This document shows, in pieces, positions 24,522 to 34,167 of a stretch of 64,000 nucleotides of DNA. Each line of letters begins with the position of its first letter. The first letter of the stretch is position 1. The stretch is from UBA4742 sp963785815 (GTDB taxonomy: Bacteria > Actinomycetota > Acidimicrobiia > Acidimicrobiales > Acidimicrobilacustridaceae), in NCBI GenBank assembly GCA_963785815.1, contig CAWAWN010000001.1:496001-560000 (forward strand), in the 5' to 3' direction. The notes beneath the pieces are model-generated. The model was not told where the DNA came from. It saw only the letters and a program-made list of their open reading frames with translations, and ran no database searches. The position numbers and the translations under genes were made by a program.

Positions 24522-25327
24522 TCAGCCCAGGCCGAGGGCCCGGACCTGGCGGTAGAGGAACCACCCGCCCACCGCCACCAGCAGCAGGCCGAAGGCGGCC
24601 TGCAGCCGATCGACCCGCAGCCGTGGCGCGCAGCGGGCCCCGACCACGGCCGCCGGCACCAGCCCCACGGCGAAGGGCAGGGCCACAGCCCAGTCGATGT
24701 CGCCCATCAGGCCATGGGTCACGACGGTGGGCACGGTGAGCACGGTGGCCACCACCAGGCTGGTGGCGGTGGCCTCGGGCAGCGTGAGCCCCAGGGCCAG
24801 CAGGAACAGCGGGACCAGCAGGAAGCCTCCCCCGTTGGACAGCAGCCCGGCGGCGAAGCCGACGGCGGCGCCCAGCCCGCACACCAGCACCAGCCGCTCA
24901 CGGCGCGCCACCCGCATCGACGAGGCCGGATCGAGGGCGTCAGCCGGCTCGACCGCTTCCGGGGCGCGGCTGGCGCGCGGGGCACGGCCACGCGGACACC
25001 CACCAGCACCAGGACCAGACCCGACAGCGCCAGCAGCCACGGACCGCCCAGCCAGTGGCTGGCCAGGGCACCCAGGACGCAGGCCGGCACCGCGCCGCGC
25101 AGCGTCCGGCTGGCCACCTGGCGATCGACCAGGCCGGACCGGGCGTAGGTGGTGGCCCCGGCGGCCGAGCCGGGCAGCAGCGACGGCAGGGGCGACGCCA
25201 CCGCGGCGAGGGCGGGGACGCCCAGCAGGGCCAGGAGCGGGGTGGCGAAGGCCGAACCCACGCCGAACAGCCCGTAGAGCAGCCCGATCACCGCTCCGGC
25301 AGCGGCCAGCACGGGGATCGAGGTCAT
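24522..25327 (-). pseudogene. TSUP family permease split by a frameshift
   Basis: The N-terminal half (from ATG 25327, ISPVL... to about residue 115, near base 24985) and the C-terminal half (SNGGGFLLVPLFLL and onwards to 24522) of one TauE/SafE-type protein lie in two different frames. The span of 806 nt is not a multiple of three. The shift falls in the linker between the two membrane halves, about 24920-24990, in a very G+C-rich stretch. A single indel, real or from sequencing, explains it. Alternatively the second half could start separately at ATG 24917. The gene is divergent from the LysR regulator, which is a usual arrangement for a regulated exporter. Confidence 0.75.
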
Positions 25328-25397
25328 GGCTCCATTCAGCCCGATCCCGAAGCAGTGGACAACCCGATGATGACTGCATTTTGGATAGGCTTGCCCT

Positions 25398-26327
25398 ATG
25401 AATGTCCGCCAGCTCTCGTACGTGCTGGCCGTGGTCGACCACGGCACCTTCACCAAGGCGGCCGCGGAGCTCCAGATCGCGCAGCCCTCCCTGTCGCAGG
25501 GCATCCGCACGCTCGAGGCCGAGCTGGGCATCGAGCTGTTCGTGCGGGGGTCGCGACCGGTGGGCCTCACCCCCGCCGGCCAGGCCCTGGTCGAGCCGGC
25601 CCGACGGGCCGTGCGCGACCTGCAGACGGCCCGGGCCGCGGTCGACGCCGTGCGCGGCCTGTCCGGGGGCCGGCTCGACCTGGTCTCGTTGCCCACGCTC
25701 TCCATCGACCCGGTCGCCGGCATCGTGGGCCGCTTCCTCCGAGCCCACCCCGACGTGGCCGTGCGCCTGATCGAACCCGAGGACACCTCCGACGTGGCCC
25801 GCCTGGTCCGGGCCGGCACCTGCGAGCTGGGGGTCTGCGACCTGCCCCTGCCCGACGCCACCGGCCTGCTGAGCCACCACCTGGCCACCCAGGGCTACCA
25901 GGTGGTCCTGCCCCCGGAGCCCGAGCGCCCACAGGCTGGCGCCGCGGGCACCGGGAGGGGACCCAGCCCGACGGCCACCTTGACCCTGGCCGACGTGGCG
26001 GGACTGGCCCTGGTCACCACCCCGGTCGGCACCTCGACCCGACGCGTGGTCAGCGACGCCATGGCTGCGGTCGGCCTCGAGCCCCGGGTGGCGGTGGAGA
26101 CCGACCACCGCGAGTCCCTGATCCCCCTGGTCCTGGCCGGCGCGGGCGTGGCCGTGGTGCCCGACAGCCTGGTGGCGTCGGCTCGGCGCCAGGGGGCGAG
26201 GGTCGCCGTCCTCGATCGACCCCTGACCCGCGACGTAGGCATCATCCACCGCGACGGTCCGCTCTCCCCGGCGGCCGCCGCCTTCTTCGACCTGGCCCCG
26301 GGGGACGACGCGCCCGACCGGCGGTAG
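25398..26327 (+). CDS. LysR family transcriptional regulator
   Basis: This 309-aa protein has the N-terminal winged helix (NVRQLSYVLAVVDHGTFTKAAAEL) and dimerisation helix, then a two-lobed ligand-binding domain (about 90-300). LysR proteins usually control the divergent neighbour, here the TSUP permease 70 bp away, in response to a small molecule such as an organosulfur compound. The AT-rich intergenic stretch has a TAGGCT box (25386-25391) 6 bp before the ATG, which would give a leaderless mRNA. The AlkB-like gene begins 9 bp after its stop. Confidence 0.88.
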   Translation: MNVRQLSYVLAVVDHGTFTKAAAELQIAQPSLSQGIRTLEAELGIELFVRGSRPVGLTPAGQALVEPARRAVRDLQTARAAVDAVRGLSGGRLDLVSLPTLSIDPVAGIVGRFLRAHPDVAVRLIEPEDTSDVARLVRAGTCELGVCDLPLPDATGLLSHHLATQGYQVVLPPEPERPQAGAAGTGRGPSPTATLTLADVAGLALVTTPVGTSTRRVVSDAMAAVGLEPRVAVETDHRESLIPLVLAGAGVAVVPDSLVASARRQGARVAVLDRPLTRDVGIIHRDGPLSPAAAAFFDLAPGDDAPDRR

Positions 26328-26336
26328 CCTGGGCGG

Positions 26337-27018
26337 ATGGCGAACACCCGTTCTGCCGTCGCTGCCGCTCCCCCGCCGTTGCCCACCTGGCGGCCGTCCC
26401 TGTTCGCCCTGGGCCCGCCCCGGCCCGATCCCACCTTCGCCACGCTGGTGCGCCACGAGCTGGCCGAGCAGGCCTGGGTCGACCACGCCCCCGGCTGGGT
26501 GGACGGCTCGGCCGAGCTGTTCGAGCGCCTGGTCGGCCGGCTCCCCTGGTCGTCGCGCACCGTCACCATGTACGGCCGCCAGGTCGACGAGCCCCGGCTC
26601 ACCTCGGCGTGGCCCGGTCCGGGCGTCGACCCGGTGGCCGGACCGGCGGTGGAGGAGGTGCGACGGCTGCTCTCGCAGCGCTACGGCGTGGCGCTGCGAT
26701 CGACCTGGGCCAACCTCTACCGGGACGGCCGCGACAGCGTGGCCTGGCACGGCGACCGGGTGCTGCGCCAACGCGAGGTCGCCCTGGTGGCCATCGTGTC
26801 GCTGGGCGAGCCACGACCCTTCCGCCTGCGACCCGTCCGGGGCGGCGACTCGGTCGGATTCGACCTGGGCCTCGGCGACCTGCTGGTCATGGGGGGCAGC
26901 TGCCAGCGCACCTGGCAGCACGGGGTGCCCAAGGTGCGCCGGGCCGGCCCGCGCCTCAGCCTGTCCTTCCGGGCTGACCGTCCCGGGCGTGACGACCGGG
27001 GCGAGCCGCTCGACGGGC

Positions 27019-27032
<14 letters not shown>
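26337..27032 (+). CDS. AlkB-like 2OG-Fe(II) oxygenase
   Basis: This 231-aa protein resembles the actinobacterial AlkB-type dealkylases that repair methylated bases. Iron ligands are H138 and D140 (WHGD) and H195 (QHGVPK). The 2-oxoglutarate-binding arginines lie in RAGPRLSLSFR (202-212). The nucleotide-recognition lid is represented by the SRTVTMYGRQV segment. It follows LysR closely on the same strand, but no functional link is evident. Its end overlaps the convergent msrA gene by 14 bp. Confidence 0.85.
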
Positions 27033-27669
<637 letters not shown>

Positions 27670-27713
27670 GGCGACCTCCTGGGGGCGTTCGCTCCACGCT
27701 ATCGACGGGTGGG

Positions 27714-30056
27714 TCACTCGAAGCGCTGGCCCATGGCCCGGATGACGTCCATCAGGTTGCCCGGCGAGTCAGGGGCGTCGTCGCCGGGCGTGAAGGTCAC
27801 CGCCTCCAGGTGCCCGCTCCAGGGGAACGGGCCGAAGCGCTCGAAGAGGTCCCAGTCCACGGGGGACCGGCGGTCGATGCCCACGTCGATGCCCTCGAAC
27901 GGCGCCATGCCGTACAGCAGCGGGACGCCCTCGAGGGTGCCCCGAGCCTGCCCGTCGATGGCCAGGCGCACCGTCCACGTGCCACCGCCCACGGCCTCGA
28001 GCCGGGCCTCGATCCGTCGGGCACCCACCGGCACCGAGCCGCCACCCAACCGCCGCAACCGGCCTCGCCCGTCGTTGTGCACGAACCAGAGCTCGCCGTC
28101 GAGGACGTGGAGGGCATACCCGCTCCCCTGGTCGCCGTGGGCCACCAGGATGCCCTGGTCGCCCGGCGCGTAGTCCACCTCGGCGGTGATGGTCACCGAC
28201 CGGAACCAGATGAGCTGCACCGAGCGCCAGCGCTCCAGCGTCGGCGTGCCGGCCACGATGCGCACGGGCTGGCGGAACACCTCGCTGCGGGGCGGGCGCA
28301 CCAGGTAGCGCACGGCACTGCCCTCGTCCAGGGGGTAGATCTGGTTGGCCCACGCCTCGCGCACCCACTCCTCGGCCAGGGCCGCCCGCCGCTCCGGCTC
28401 GTCCGCCGAGCGGTCCGCCAGCTCGACCGGGTCGGACTCGAGGTCGTAGAGCTCCCACTCCTCGTCGTCGAAGGGGGTCAGCGGCTGGTGGCAGGTGACC
28501 ACCTCCCACCCGTCGACGTACAGGCCACGGTGGCCGTTCATCTCCTCGACGGTGCGGTGGTGGGTGGTGGGCGCCGAGGGGTCGGCCAGGGTGGCCACGA
28601 AGCTCGACCCGGCCAGGGGCAGGGGCTCGCCGGTGGCGTCGGGACGGGCGGGATCGGCGCGGCGCCGATCCGAGTCGATGCCGATCAGCTCGCACAGCGT
28701 GGGGAGCAGGTCGGTGACGTGGGTGTACTGGCGCCGATAGCCGGCCCCGGTCGCGCCCCGCCCGTCGAGGCCGCCACCGGGCCACGACAGGATGAAGGGC
28801 ACGGTGTGGCCGCCGGCGTGGGTGTTGATCTTGTACAGCCGCCACGGCGTGTTCGAGGCCATGGCCCAGCCCCGCGGGTAGTGGGGCGTGGTCTGGGGTC
28901 CACCCAGCAGATCCAGCCGGGCCCGATCGGCCTCCACGTCGTCGCCCTGGAGCAGGTGGACGTAGTACGAGGACGTGCCGGTGACCTCGCCCTCGCGCGA
29001 CCCGCCGTTGTCGGACAGGAAGATGACGATGGTGTTGTCCCGCTCGCCCAGCTGCTCTAGGGCGTCGAGGAGGTGCCCGACGCTCTGGTCGATGCCATCG
29101 ACCATGGCCGCGTACACCTCCATGTGGCGGGCGAAGAGCTCCTGGCGGTCAGCCGACAGCTCGTCCCAGGCCGCGACGTCGTGGTCGGGCTCCGAGTTGC
29201 GCGGGGCCAGCGGGGTGCCCGGTGGGAGCACCCCCAGCTCGAGCTGGCGGGCGTGGCGAGTCCGGCGCAGCTCGTCCCAGCCGGCGTCGTAGCGGCCCCG
29301 GTAGCGGGCCATGTCGGCCGGCTTGGCGTGCAGCGGGGCGTGGACGGCGCCGTGCGCGAAGTAGAGGAAGAACGGTTGGTCGGGGTTGGACGCCTTCGAC
29401 TCGCGGACCATGGCGACGGCGTGGTCGGTCAGGTCGTCGGTCAGGTAGTAGTCGTCGGGGTAGCGGTCGACCAGCACCTGGTGGTTGTCCTCGGTCAGCC
29501 GGTGGGGTTGGTGGAGGTTGGTGAAGGCGTCGAGGAAGCCGTAGAAGCGGTCGAAGCCGCGCTGGCACGGCCACGAGTGCTGCGGACCGGCGGCGGAGAT
29601 GTCCGAGTCCTTGGCCAGGTGCCACTTGCCCACCATGAACGTGGCGTAGCCCTGGGCCCGCAGGATCTCGGGCAGGGTGGCGGTGGTGGCCGGCAGCTCC
29701 ATGGCGTAGCCGGGGAAGCCGGCGTCGGAGTGGGCCACGGTGCCGAACCCGGCCAGGTGGTGGTGCACACCCGTGAGCAGCGAGGCCCGGGTGGGCGAGC
29801 ACATGGGCGTGACGTGGAAGTTGGTGTAGCGCAGTCCCGACGTGGCCAGGCCGTCGAGGTTGGGGGTGTCGATCTCCGAGCCGTAGCAACCCAGGTCGGC
29901 GTAGCCCAGGTCGTCGGCCAGGATGACCACGACGTTGGGAGCCCCGGCCGGCGGCACGGTCCGCGGCGGCCACCACCCCTGGGAGCCGGCGAAGGTCCGA
30001 CCCACCCGACCCTCGAACCCGGCGTAGGCCGGGCCCGGCTCCCGTGCTGCTGGCAT
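27714..30056 (-). CDS. Sulfatase (arylsulfatase family)
   Basis: This 780-aa protein belongs to the formylglycine-dependent sulfatases. The metal-binding ILADDLGYADLGCYG (45-59) and the core C-S-P-T-R (86-90), with Cys86 converted to formylglycine, are intact, followed by the usual GKWHL segment. A C-terminal extension of about 170 residues looks like a beta-rich, sugar-binding-type domain. No signal peptide is seen. The ATG at 30056 was preferred over the open frame up to 30203, because GGGGAGCGAGC just upstream can serve as ribosome site. The substrate is unknown. Confidence 0.9.
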   Translation of the reverse strand: MPAAREPGPAYAGFEGRVGRTFAGSQGWWPPRTVPPAGAPNVVVILADDLGYADLGCYGSEIDTPNLDGLATSGLRYTNFHVTPMCSPTRASLLTGVHHHLAGFGTVAHSDAGFPGYAMELPATTATLPEILRAQGYATFMVGKWHLAKDSDISAAGPQHSWPCQRGFDRFYGFLDAFTNLHQPHRLTEDNHQVLVDRYPDDYYLTDDLTDHAVAMVRESKASNPDQPFFLYFAHGAVHAPLHAKPADMARYRGRYDAGWDELRRTRHARQLELGVLPPGTPLAPRNSEPDHDVAAWDELSADRQELFARHMEVYAAMVDGIDQSVGHLLDALEQLGERDNTIVIFLSDNGGSREGEVTGTSSYYVHLLQGDDVEADRARLDLLGGPQTTPHYPRGWAMASNTPWRLYKINTHAGGHTVPFILSWPGGGLDGRGATGAGYRRQYTHVTDLLPTLCELIGIDSDRRRADPARPDATGEPLPLAGSSFVATLADPSAPTTHHRTVEEMNGHRGLYVDGWEVVTCHQPLTPFDDEEWELYDLESDPVELADRSADEPERRAALAEEWVREAWANQIYPLDEGSAVRYLVRPPRSEVFRQPVRIVAGTPTLERWRSVQLIWFRSVTITAEVDYAPGDQGILVAHGDQGSGYALHVLDGELWFVHNDGRGRLRRLGGGSVPVGARRIEARLEAVGGGTWTVRLAIDGQARGTLEGVPLLYGMAPFEGIDVGIDRRSPVDWDLFERFGPFPWSGHLEAVTFTPGDDAPDSPGNLMDVIRAMGQRFE

Positions 30057-30184
30057 GCTCGCTCCCCTGGTCCCCCGGATGTGCCCCATCGGGTCGATCA
30101 GCTCCCCTAGGGTGACCACCCGAACGCCGCACGCTACCGCGGCCGCCCAGCCGATCTGACGCCCCGTCAGGCCAAGGAGCCACC

Positions 30185-31084
30185 ATGTCGCCCACCACCG
30201 CACCGCGCCACCGCGCCCTGCTGGTTGCGCTCCTCGTGTCGCTCGGCATCGGGTGGGTGGCGACCGCCTGCAGCTCGTCGGGCAGCTCCAACGCCTCGCG
30301 CCCGACGCTGCCGGTCCGCTCCACCACCTCGGGCGTCTCGACCAGCACGAGCCGGACCACGACCACCATCAGCCGGTCGACGACGACCTCCGAGGCCACC
30401 ACCACGACCAGCGAGTCGACCACCACCAGCTCGAGCACCACCACCGACCCGCCCACCTCGACCACCACCACGTCCGAGGCCACCACCACGACCACCGAGC
30501 GGCCCACGACCACGACCACGCGACCGCAGGCCACCTCCACGTCCACCTCGGAGACCACCACCACCGTCGTGCCGGCCACGGTGCCCGACAGCGAGAAGAA
30601 GGCCCCCTGGTTGGCCATCGGCCTGGTGGCCGCGCTGGCCGCCCTGCTCGCCCTGGTGGCCTTCCGCCACCATGCCGGGCAGAAGAGCTGGTGGGCCCGG
30701 GTGGATGCCCTGGGACGGGACGGCCAGGCCCTGGTCGACCTGGGCCGGGCCGGGCCGGCGGCGTCGGACCCCTCCCAGCAGGTGGCGCACTGGAGCGCGC
30801 TCGAGCAGCGGGCCCAGGCCCTGGGCACGACCACCGCCTCGGTGCGCGCCGCCGCCCCCGATTCGACCACCCGGGCCACGCTCGACGGCCTGGGCCGCGC
30901 CTCGGATGAGTACCTGGCCTCCATCCGCCGCGCCCGTGCGCTGCGCATCGGCCCGCCGGCTCCCACCGCCGAGCAGCTGGCCTTCGCCGACGCCGAGGCC
31001 GGTCAGCGGCTGGCCGTGGTGGCCGACCACCTGAACCAGCTGGCCCAGCTGGCCGCACCCCACCGCCCGGCGCCGAGCTCGTGA
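30185..31084 (+). CDS. Lipoprotein-like protein with Thr-rich spacer and membrane helix
   Basis: This 299-aa protein begins with a signal segment and a lipobox (VATACSS, Cys29), then a Thr/Ser-rich low-complexity spacer (about 45-130), a transmembrane helix (141-162) and a helical C-terminal domain (about 170-295) with no recognised family. If the lipobox is used, the C-terminal domain would be cytoplasmic behind the helix. A ribosome site (AAGGAG) precedes the ATG. Its stop overlaps the GTG of the carboxyltransferase gene (GTGA), so the two are translationally coupled. Confidence 0.75.
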   Translation: MSPTTAPRHRALLVALLVSLGIGWVATACSSSGSSNASRPTLPVRSTTSGVSTSTSRTTTTISRSTTTSEATTTTSESTTTSSSTTTDPPTSTTTTSEATTTTTERPTTTTTRPQATSTSTSETTTTVVPATVPDSEKKAPWLAIGLVAALAALLALVAFRHHAGQKSWWARVDALGRDGQALVDLGRAGPAASDPSQQVAHWSALEQRAQALGTTTASVRAAAPDSTTRATLDGLGRASDEYLASIRRARALRIGPPAPTAEQLAFADAEAGQRLAVVADHLNQLAQLAAPHRPAPSS

Positions 31085-32673
31085 CCGAGCCGCCGGCTCG
31101 TGAGCCGGCCCGCGACGGCGGGTGGCAGCCCGAGGTCGACGAGCTGCACCGCCGCGAGGCCCGGGCCCACGAGCTGGGCGGTCCCGACAAGATCGAGCGC
31201 CAGCACGCCGGCGGCAAGCTGACCGTCCGCGAGCGGCTCGGCCAGCTGCTCGACCCCGGGTCCTTCCACGAGATCGGCGCCCTGGCCGGCAAGGCCCGCT
31301 ACGACGAGCAGGGTCGGCTGGTCGAGCTCACCCCCAGCAACTTCGTGATGGGACGGGGACGCATCGACGGCCGCACGGTGGTGGTGGGCGGGGACGACTT
31401 CACGGTGCGCGGCGGCGCGGCCGACGCTGCCATCTGGCAGAAGCAGGTGCATTCCGAGCAGATGGCCCACGAGCTGCGGCTGCCCATCGTGCGGCTGGTG
31501 GACGGCACCGGCGGTGGCGGGTCGGTCAAGTCCCTCGACACCGACCGGCGCACGTACGTGCCGCCCCTGCCGGGCTGGCAGCACACGCTCGACAACCTGG
31601 CCCAGGTCCCGGTGGTGGCCCTGGCCCTGGGGTCGGTGGCCGGCCTGGGGGCGGCCCGCGTGGTCAACAGCCACTACTCGCTGATGGTGCGCGACACGGC
31701 ACAGGTGTTCGTGGCCGGCCCGCCGGTGGTGGCCCGGGTGGCGGCCGCCGTCACCAAGGAGGACCTGGGCGGCGACCACATCCACGGCCGCAACGGCGTG
31801 GTCGACGACGTGGTCGACACCGAGGCCGAGGCCTTCGCCCGCACCCGCCGGTTCCTGTCCTACCTGCCCTCCTCGGTGCACGACGTGGCGGGCCGCACCC
31901 CGCCGACCGACGACCCCGAGCGGGCCGACGACTGGCTCATCTCGGCCATCCCCCGCTCGCCTCGCCAGGTGTACCGCATCCGGCCCATCGTCGAGGCCCT
32001 GGTCGATGCGGGCACCTGGTTCGAGATCGGCGCCGGCTGGGGCCGGGCCGCGGTGTGCGGGCTGGCCCGCCTGGACGGCTGGCCGGTGGCCGTGCTCACG
32101 TCGGATCCCTACCAGGCCGGCGGCAGCTGGACGGCCGACGCCAGCGACAAGGTGACCCGGTTCGTGGACCTGGCCGACACCTTCCACCTGCCGGTGGTGC
32201 ACCTGGTCGACCAGCCCGGCTTCATGGTGGGCGTCGAGGGCGAGCGGGCCGGGACGATCCGCCACGGCGTGCGCGCCGTCGCTTCCATCCACCAGGCCAC
32301 CGTGCCCTGGTGCTCGGTGCTGATCCGCAAGGTGTACGGCGTCGGCGGGGCCGGTCACCAGAGCTCGGCCCGCCTGTCGTACCGCTTCGCCTGGCCCTCG
32401 GGCTCGTGGGGGTCGCTCCCGGTGGAAGGGGGCGTGGAGGCCGCCTTCCGAGCCGAGCTGGACGCCCTGCCCGACGACGAGGCCCGGGCCGCTCGCATCG
32501 CCGAGATCACGACCCGGATGGAGGCCGTGCGCTCCCCGTTCCGCACCGCCGAGGCCTTCCTGGTCGAGGAGATCATCGATCCCCGACGCACCCGCGCCCT
32601 GTTGTGCGAGTTCGCCGGGTTGGCCGCTCCGCTGCGCCAACCCGGGGTGCGGGCCCGCACGTATCGACCCTGA
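31081..32673 (+). CDS. Acyl-CoA carboxylase carboxyltransferase (beta) subunit
   Basis: This 530-aa protein has the two crotonase-like halves of the biotin-dependent carboxyltransferases (AccB/PccB type). The opening ELHRREARAHELGG and KIERQHAGGKLTVRERL, the GTGGGGSVKS oxyanion region and the second-half KVYGVGGAGHQSS are all characteristic. It moves carboxylate from carboxybiotin to an acyl-CoA such as propionyl- or acetyl-CoA, or to a related substrate. A 70-aa biotin carrier follows. The biotin carboxylase must be encoded elsewhere. Confidence 0.9.
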   Translation: MTEPPAREPARDGGWQPEVDELHRREARAHELGGPDKIERQHAGGKLTVRERLGQLLDPGSFHEIGALAGKARYDEQGRLVELTPSNFVMGRGRIDGRTVVVGGDDFTVRGGAADAAIWQKQVHSEQMAHELRLPIVRLVDGTGGGGSVKSLDTDRRTYVPPLPGWQHTLDNLAQVPVVALALGSVAGLGAARVVNSHYSLMVRDTAQVFVAGPPVVARVAAAVTKEDLGGDHIHGRNGVVDDVVDTEAEAFARTRRFLSYLPSSVHDVAGRTPPTDDPERADDWLISAIPRSPRQVYRIRPIVEALVDAGTWFEIGAGWGRAAVCGLARLDGWPVAVLTSDPYQAGGSWTADASDKVTRFVDLADTFHLPVVHLVDQPGFMVGVEGERAGTIRHGVRAVASIHQATVPWCSVLIRKVYGVGGAGHQSSARLSYRFAWPSGSWGSLPVEGGVEAAFRAELDALPDDEARAARIAEITTRMEAVRSPFRTAEAFLVEEIIDPRRTRALLCEFAGLAAPLRQPGVRARTYRP

Positions 32674-32699
32674 CCCACCGACCCCGAGGGAGCCGACAG

Positions 32700-32912
32700 A
32701 TGACCGAGGTGCGGGCCGAGATCGCGGCCAACGTCTGGAAGGTCGTCGTCGAGGTGGGCCAGTCGGTGGCCGAGGGCCAGACCCTGGCCGTGCTCGAGAG
32801 CATGAAGATGGAGATCCCGGTGGAGTCGCCGGTGGCCGGCACCGTGACCGAGGTGCGGGTGGCACCCGAGGACCACGTCGAGGAGGGCGCGGTGGTCGCC
32901 ATCATCGCCTGA
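32700..32912 (+). CDS. Biotin/lipoyl-attachment carrier protein (70 aa)
   Basis: This is a single biotinyl domain. The attachment motif is ESMKMEI (biotinyl Lys at about residue 36), set in the usual beta-hairpin with VESPVAGTV on the second repeat. At 70 residues it is little more than the domain itself. A ribosome site (GAGGGAG) precedes the ATG, 26 bp after the carboxyltransferase stop, so it is almost surely the carrier of that enzyme. It ends 6 bp before the convergent response regulator stop. Confidence 0.92.
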   Translation: MTEVRAEIAANVWKVVVEVGQSVAEGQTLAVLESMKMEIPVESPVAGTVTEVRVAPEDHVEEGAVVAIIA

Positions 32913-32918
32913 TCCCGA

Positions 32919-33593
32919 TCAGGCCAGCGCCGGGAGCCGGTACCCCACCCCCCGCACGGTCTCGATGTCGGCTCGATCGAAGGGGCGCTCGACCTTGTCC
33001 CGCAGGTAGCGGATGTACACGTCCACGATGTTCGAGGAGATCTCGCTGCCGCTGCTCCACAGGTTCTGGATGATCCGGCTCCGGGCCAGGACCTGTCCCT
33101 GGTTGCGCATGAGCAGCTCGAGCAGGGCGAACTCCTTGAGCGACAGCTCCACGGGCTGGTCGCCTCGGGTCACCGTCCGGGCCACGGGATCCAGGTGGAG
33201 ATCGCCGTAGGTGAGGACCAACGGGTGCGCCACCCGCTCGCGTCGGGTCAGGGCCCGCAGCCGCGCATACAGCTCCGAGAAGGCGAAGGGCTTGGTCAGG
33301 TAGTCATCGGCCCCGGCGTCGAGGCCCAGCACCCGGTCCTCCACCGATTCGCGGGCGGTGAGGATCAACACCGGCATCCAGCGGCTCTCCGCCCGCAGCC
33401 GGCGGCAGACCTCGAACCCGTCGGGCTCGGGGATCATGGCGTCGAGGACGATGGCGTCGTAGTCCCAGCGTTGCGCACACGACAGCGCCTGCTCGCCGTC
33501 GCCGGCCACGTCCACCGCGTAGCCCTCGTTCTCGAGGGCTCGGCGCAGCAGATCGGCCATCCGGGGTTCGTCCTCGACCACCAGCACGCGCAT
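32919..33593 (-). CDS. OmpR-family response regulator
   Basis: This is a 224-aa two-domain regulator. The receiver has the acidic pair in VVEDE, phospho-acceptor D51 (AIVLDAMIP) and the switch Lys in LTKPF. The C-terminal winged helix (about 128-222) ends with the IRYLRDKVERPFDRADIETVRGVGYRL recognition region. The ATG at 33593 is preferred, and the longer open frame runs through a repeated regulatory element. The likely partner kinase is at 34168-35559 on the other strand. A 46-bp element with 11-bp-spaced repeats lies 50 bp upstream of this start. Confidence 0.93.
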   Translation of the reverse strand: MRVLVVEDEPRMADLLRRALENEGYAVDVAGDGEQALSCAQRWDYDAIVLDAMIPEPDGFEVCRRLRAESRWMPVLILTARESVEDRVLGLDAGADDYLTKPFAFSELYARLRALTRRERVAHPLVLTYGDLHLDPVARTVTRGDQPVELSLKEFALLELLMRNQGQVLARSRIIQNLWSSGSEISSNIVDVYIRYLRDKVERPFDRADIETVRGVGYRLPALA

Positions 33594-33643
33594 CCCTGCG
33601 AGTGTAGGGACCGCTCCGAGCCCTGCTGTCACCCGGCCTCCCC

Positions 33644-33689
33644 CCGGATCATGAGAACTTCGTGAACGCTGCGTAACACTGCCGTCAGA
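33644..33689 (-). promoter_or_regulatory. 11-bp-phased direct repeats, copy A (candidate response-regulator box)
   Basis: On the plus strand TGAGAACTTCG, TGAACGCTGCG and TAACACTGCCG follow each other with an exact 11-bp period, and TCAGAA begins a fourth unit. The same 46-bp block occurs inverted at 35555-35600 with 38 identical positions. Tandem half-sites spaced by one helical turn are the normal target of OmpR/PhoB-type regulators. It lies between the divergent regulator gene and the small membrane protein gene. Confidence 0.7.
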
Positions 33690-33729
33690 AGCTTGCGGCG
33701 CCGAGATGCAGGGCGCACCATCGTCCCGT

Positions 33730-34116
33730 ATGGCCAAACCGCGCAAGACACCAGAGATCGATCACGCCGAGCAGTGGAACCAGCTCGACGCCGGCACCCG
33801 ACGCCGCCTCCGTCGGCTGGTGCGGGTGGGGCGCCCGGTCGACACCCCCGAAGAGGCCCAGCTGGCCATGGCCTTCGCCGAGTACCAGCGCACCCGATTC
33901 TGGTTCCGGCGGTTCTGGTTCTGGTTCATCCCTGCCCTGCTGGTCGCCCTGGTGGCGGCAGCCAGCATCCACGCCCTCGTGGTGGGCATGGTGCTGGCGT
34001 CTGCCGGCAGCGCCGTGCTGGCCCACCGCAACTTCAGTCGGGTGGAGAAGGTCAACGCCGCGTTGCTGGACCGCGGCGGTCGCCGCTCGAGCTCAGGAGC
34101 CACGTCCGGGTCGTGA
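33730..34116 (+). CDS. Small membrane protein between response regulator and kinase
   Basis: This 128-aa protein is basic, with an amphipathic N-terminal half and two closely spaced membrane helices (about residues 60-100) preceded by an aromatic stretch (FWFRRFWFWF). No family was recognised. The start could also be the ATG at 33706. It is the first gene of the rightward unit that continues with the histidine kinase, so it may belong to the same signalling system. The repeated regulatory element copy A lies just upstream. Confidence 0.7.
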   Translation: MAKPRKTPEIDHAEQWNQLDAGTRRRLRRLVRVGRPVDTPEEAQLAMAFAEYQRTRFWFRRFWFWFIPALLVALVAAASIHALVVGMVLASAGSAVLAHRNFSRVEKVNAALLDRGGRRSSSGATSGS

Positions 34117-34167
34117 GATGACGGGACGAGCTGGCCCTGCCGGCCCTGATCCCGCGGGACGGTCCCG

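Noticed and set aside
25328..26921. Minus-strand frame continuous with the C-terminal TSUP half
   Set aside because: It is antisense to the LysR and AlkB genes and has the composition of a high-GC shadow frame.
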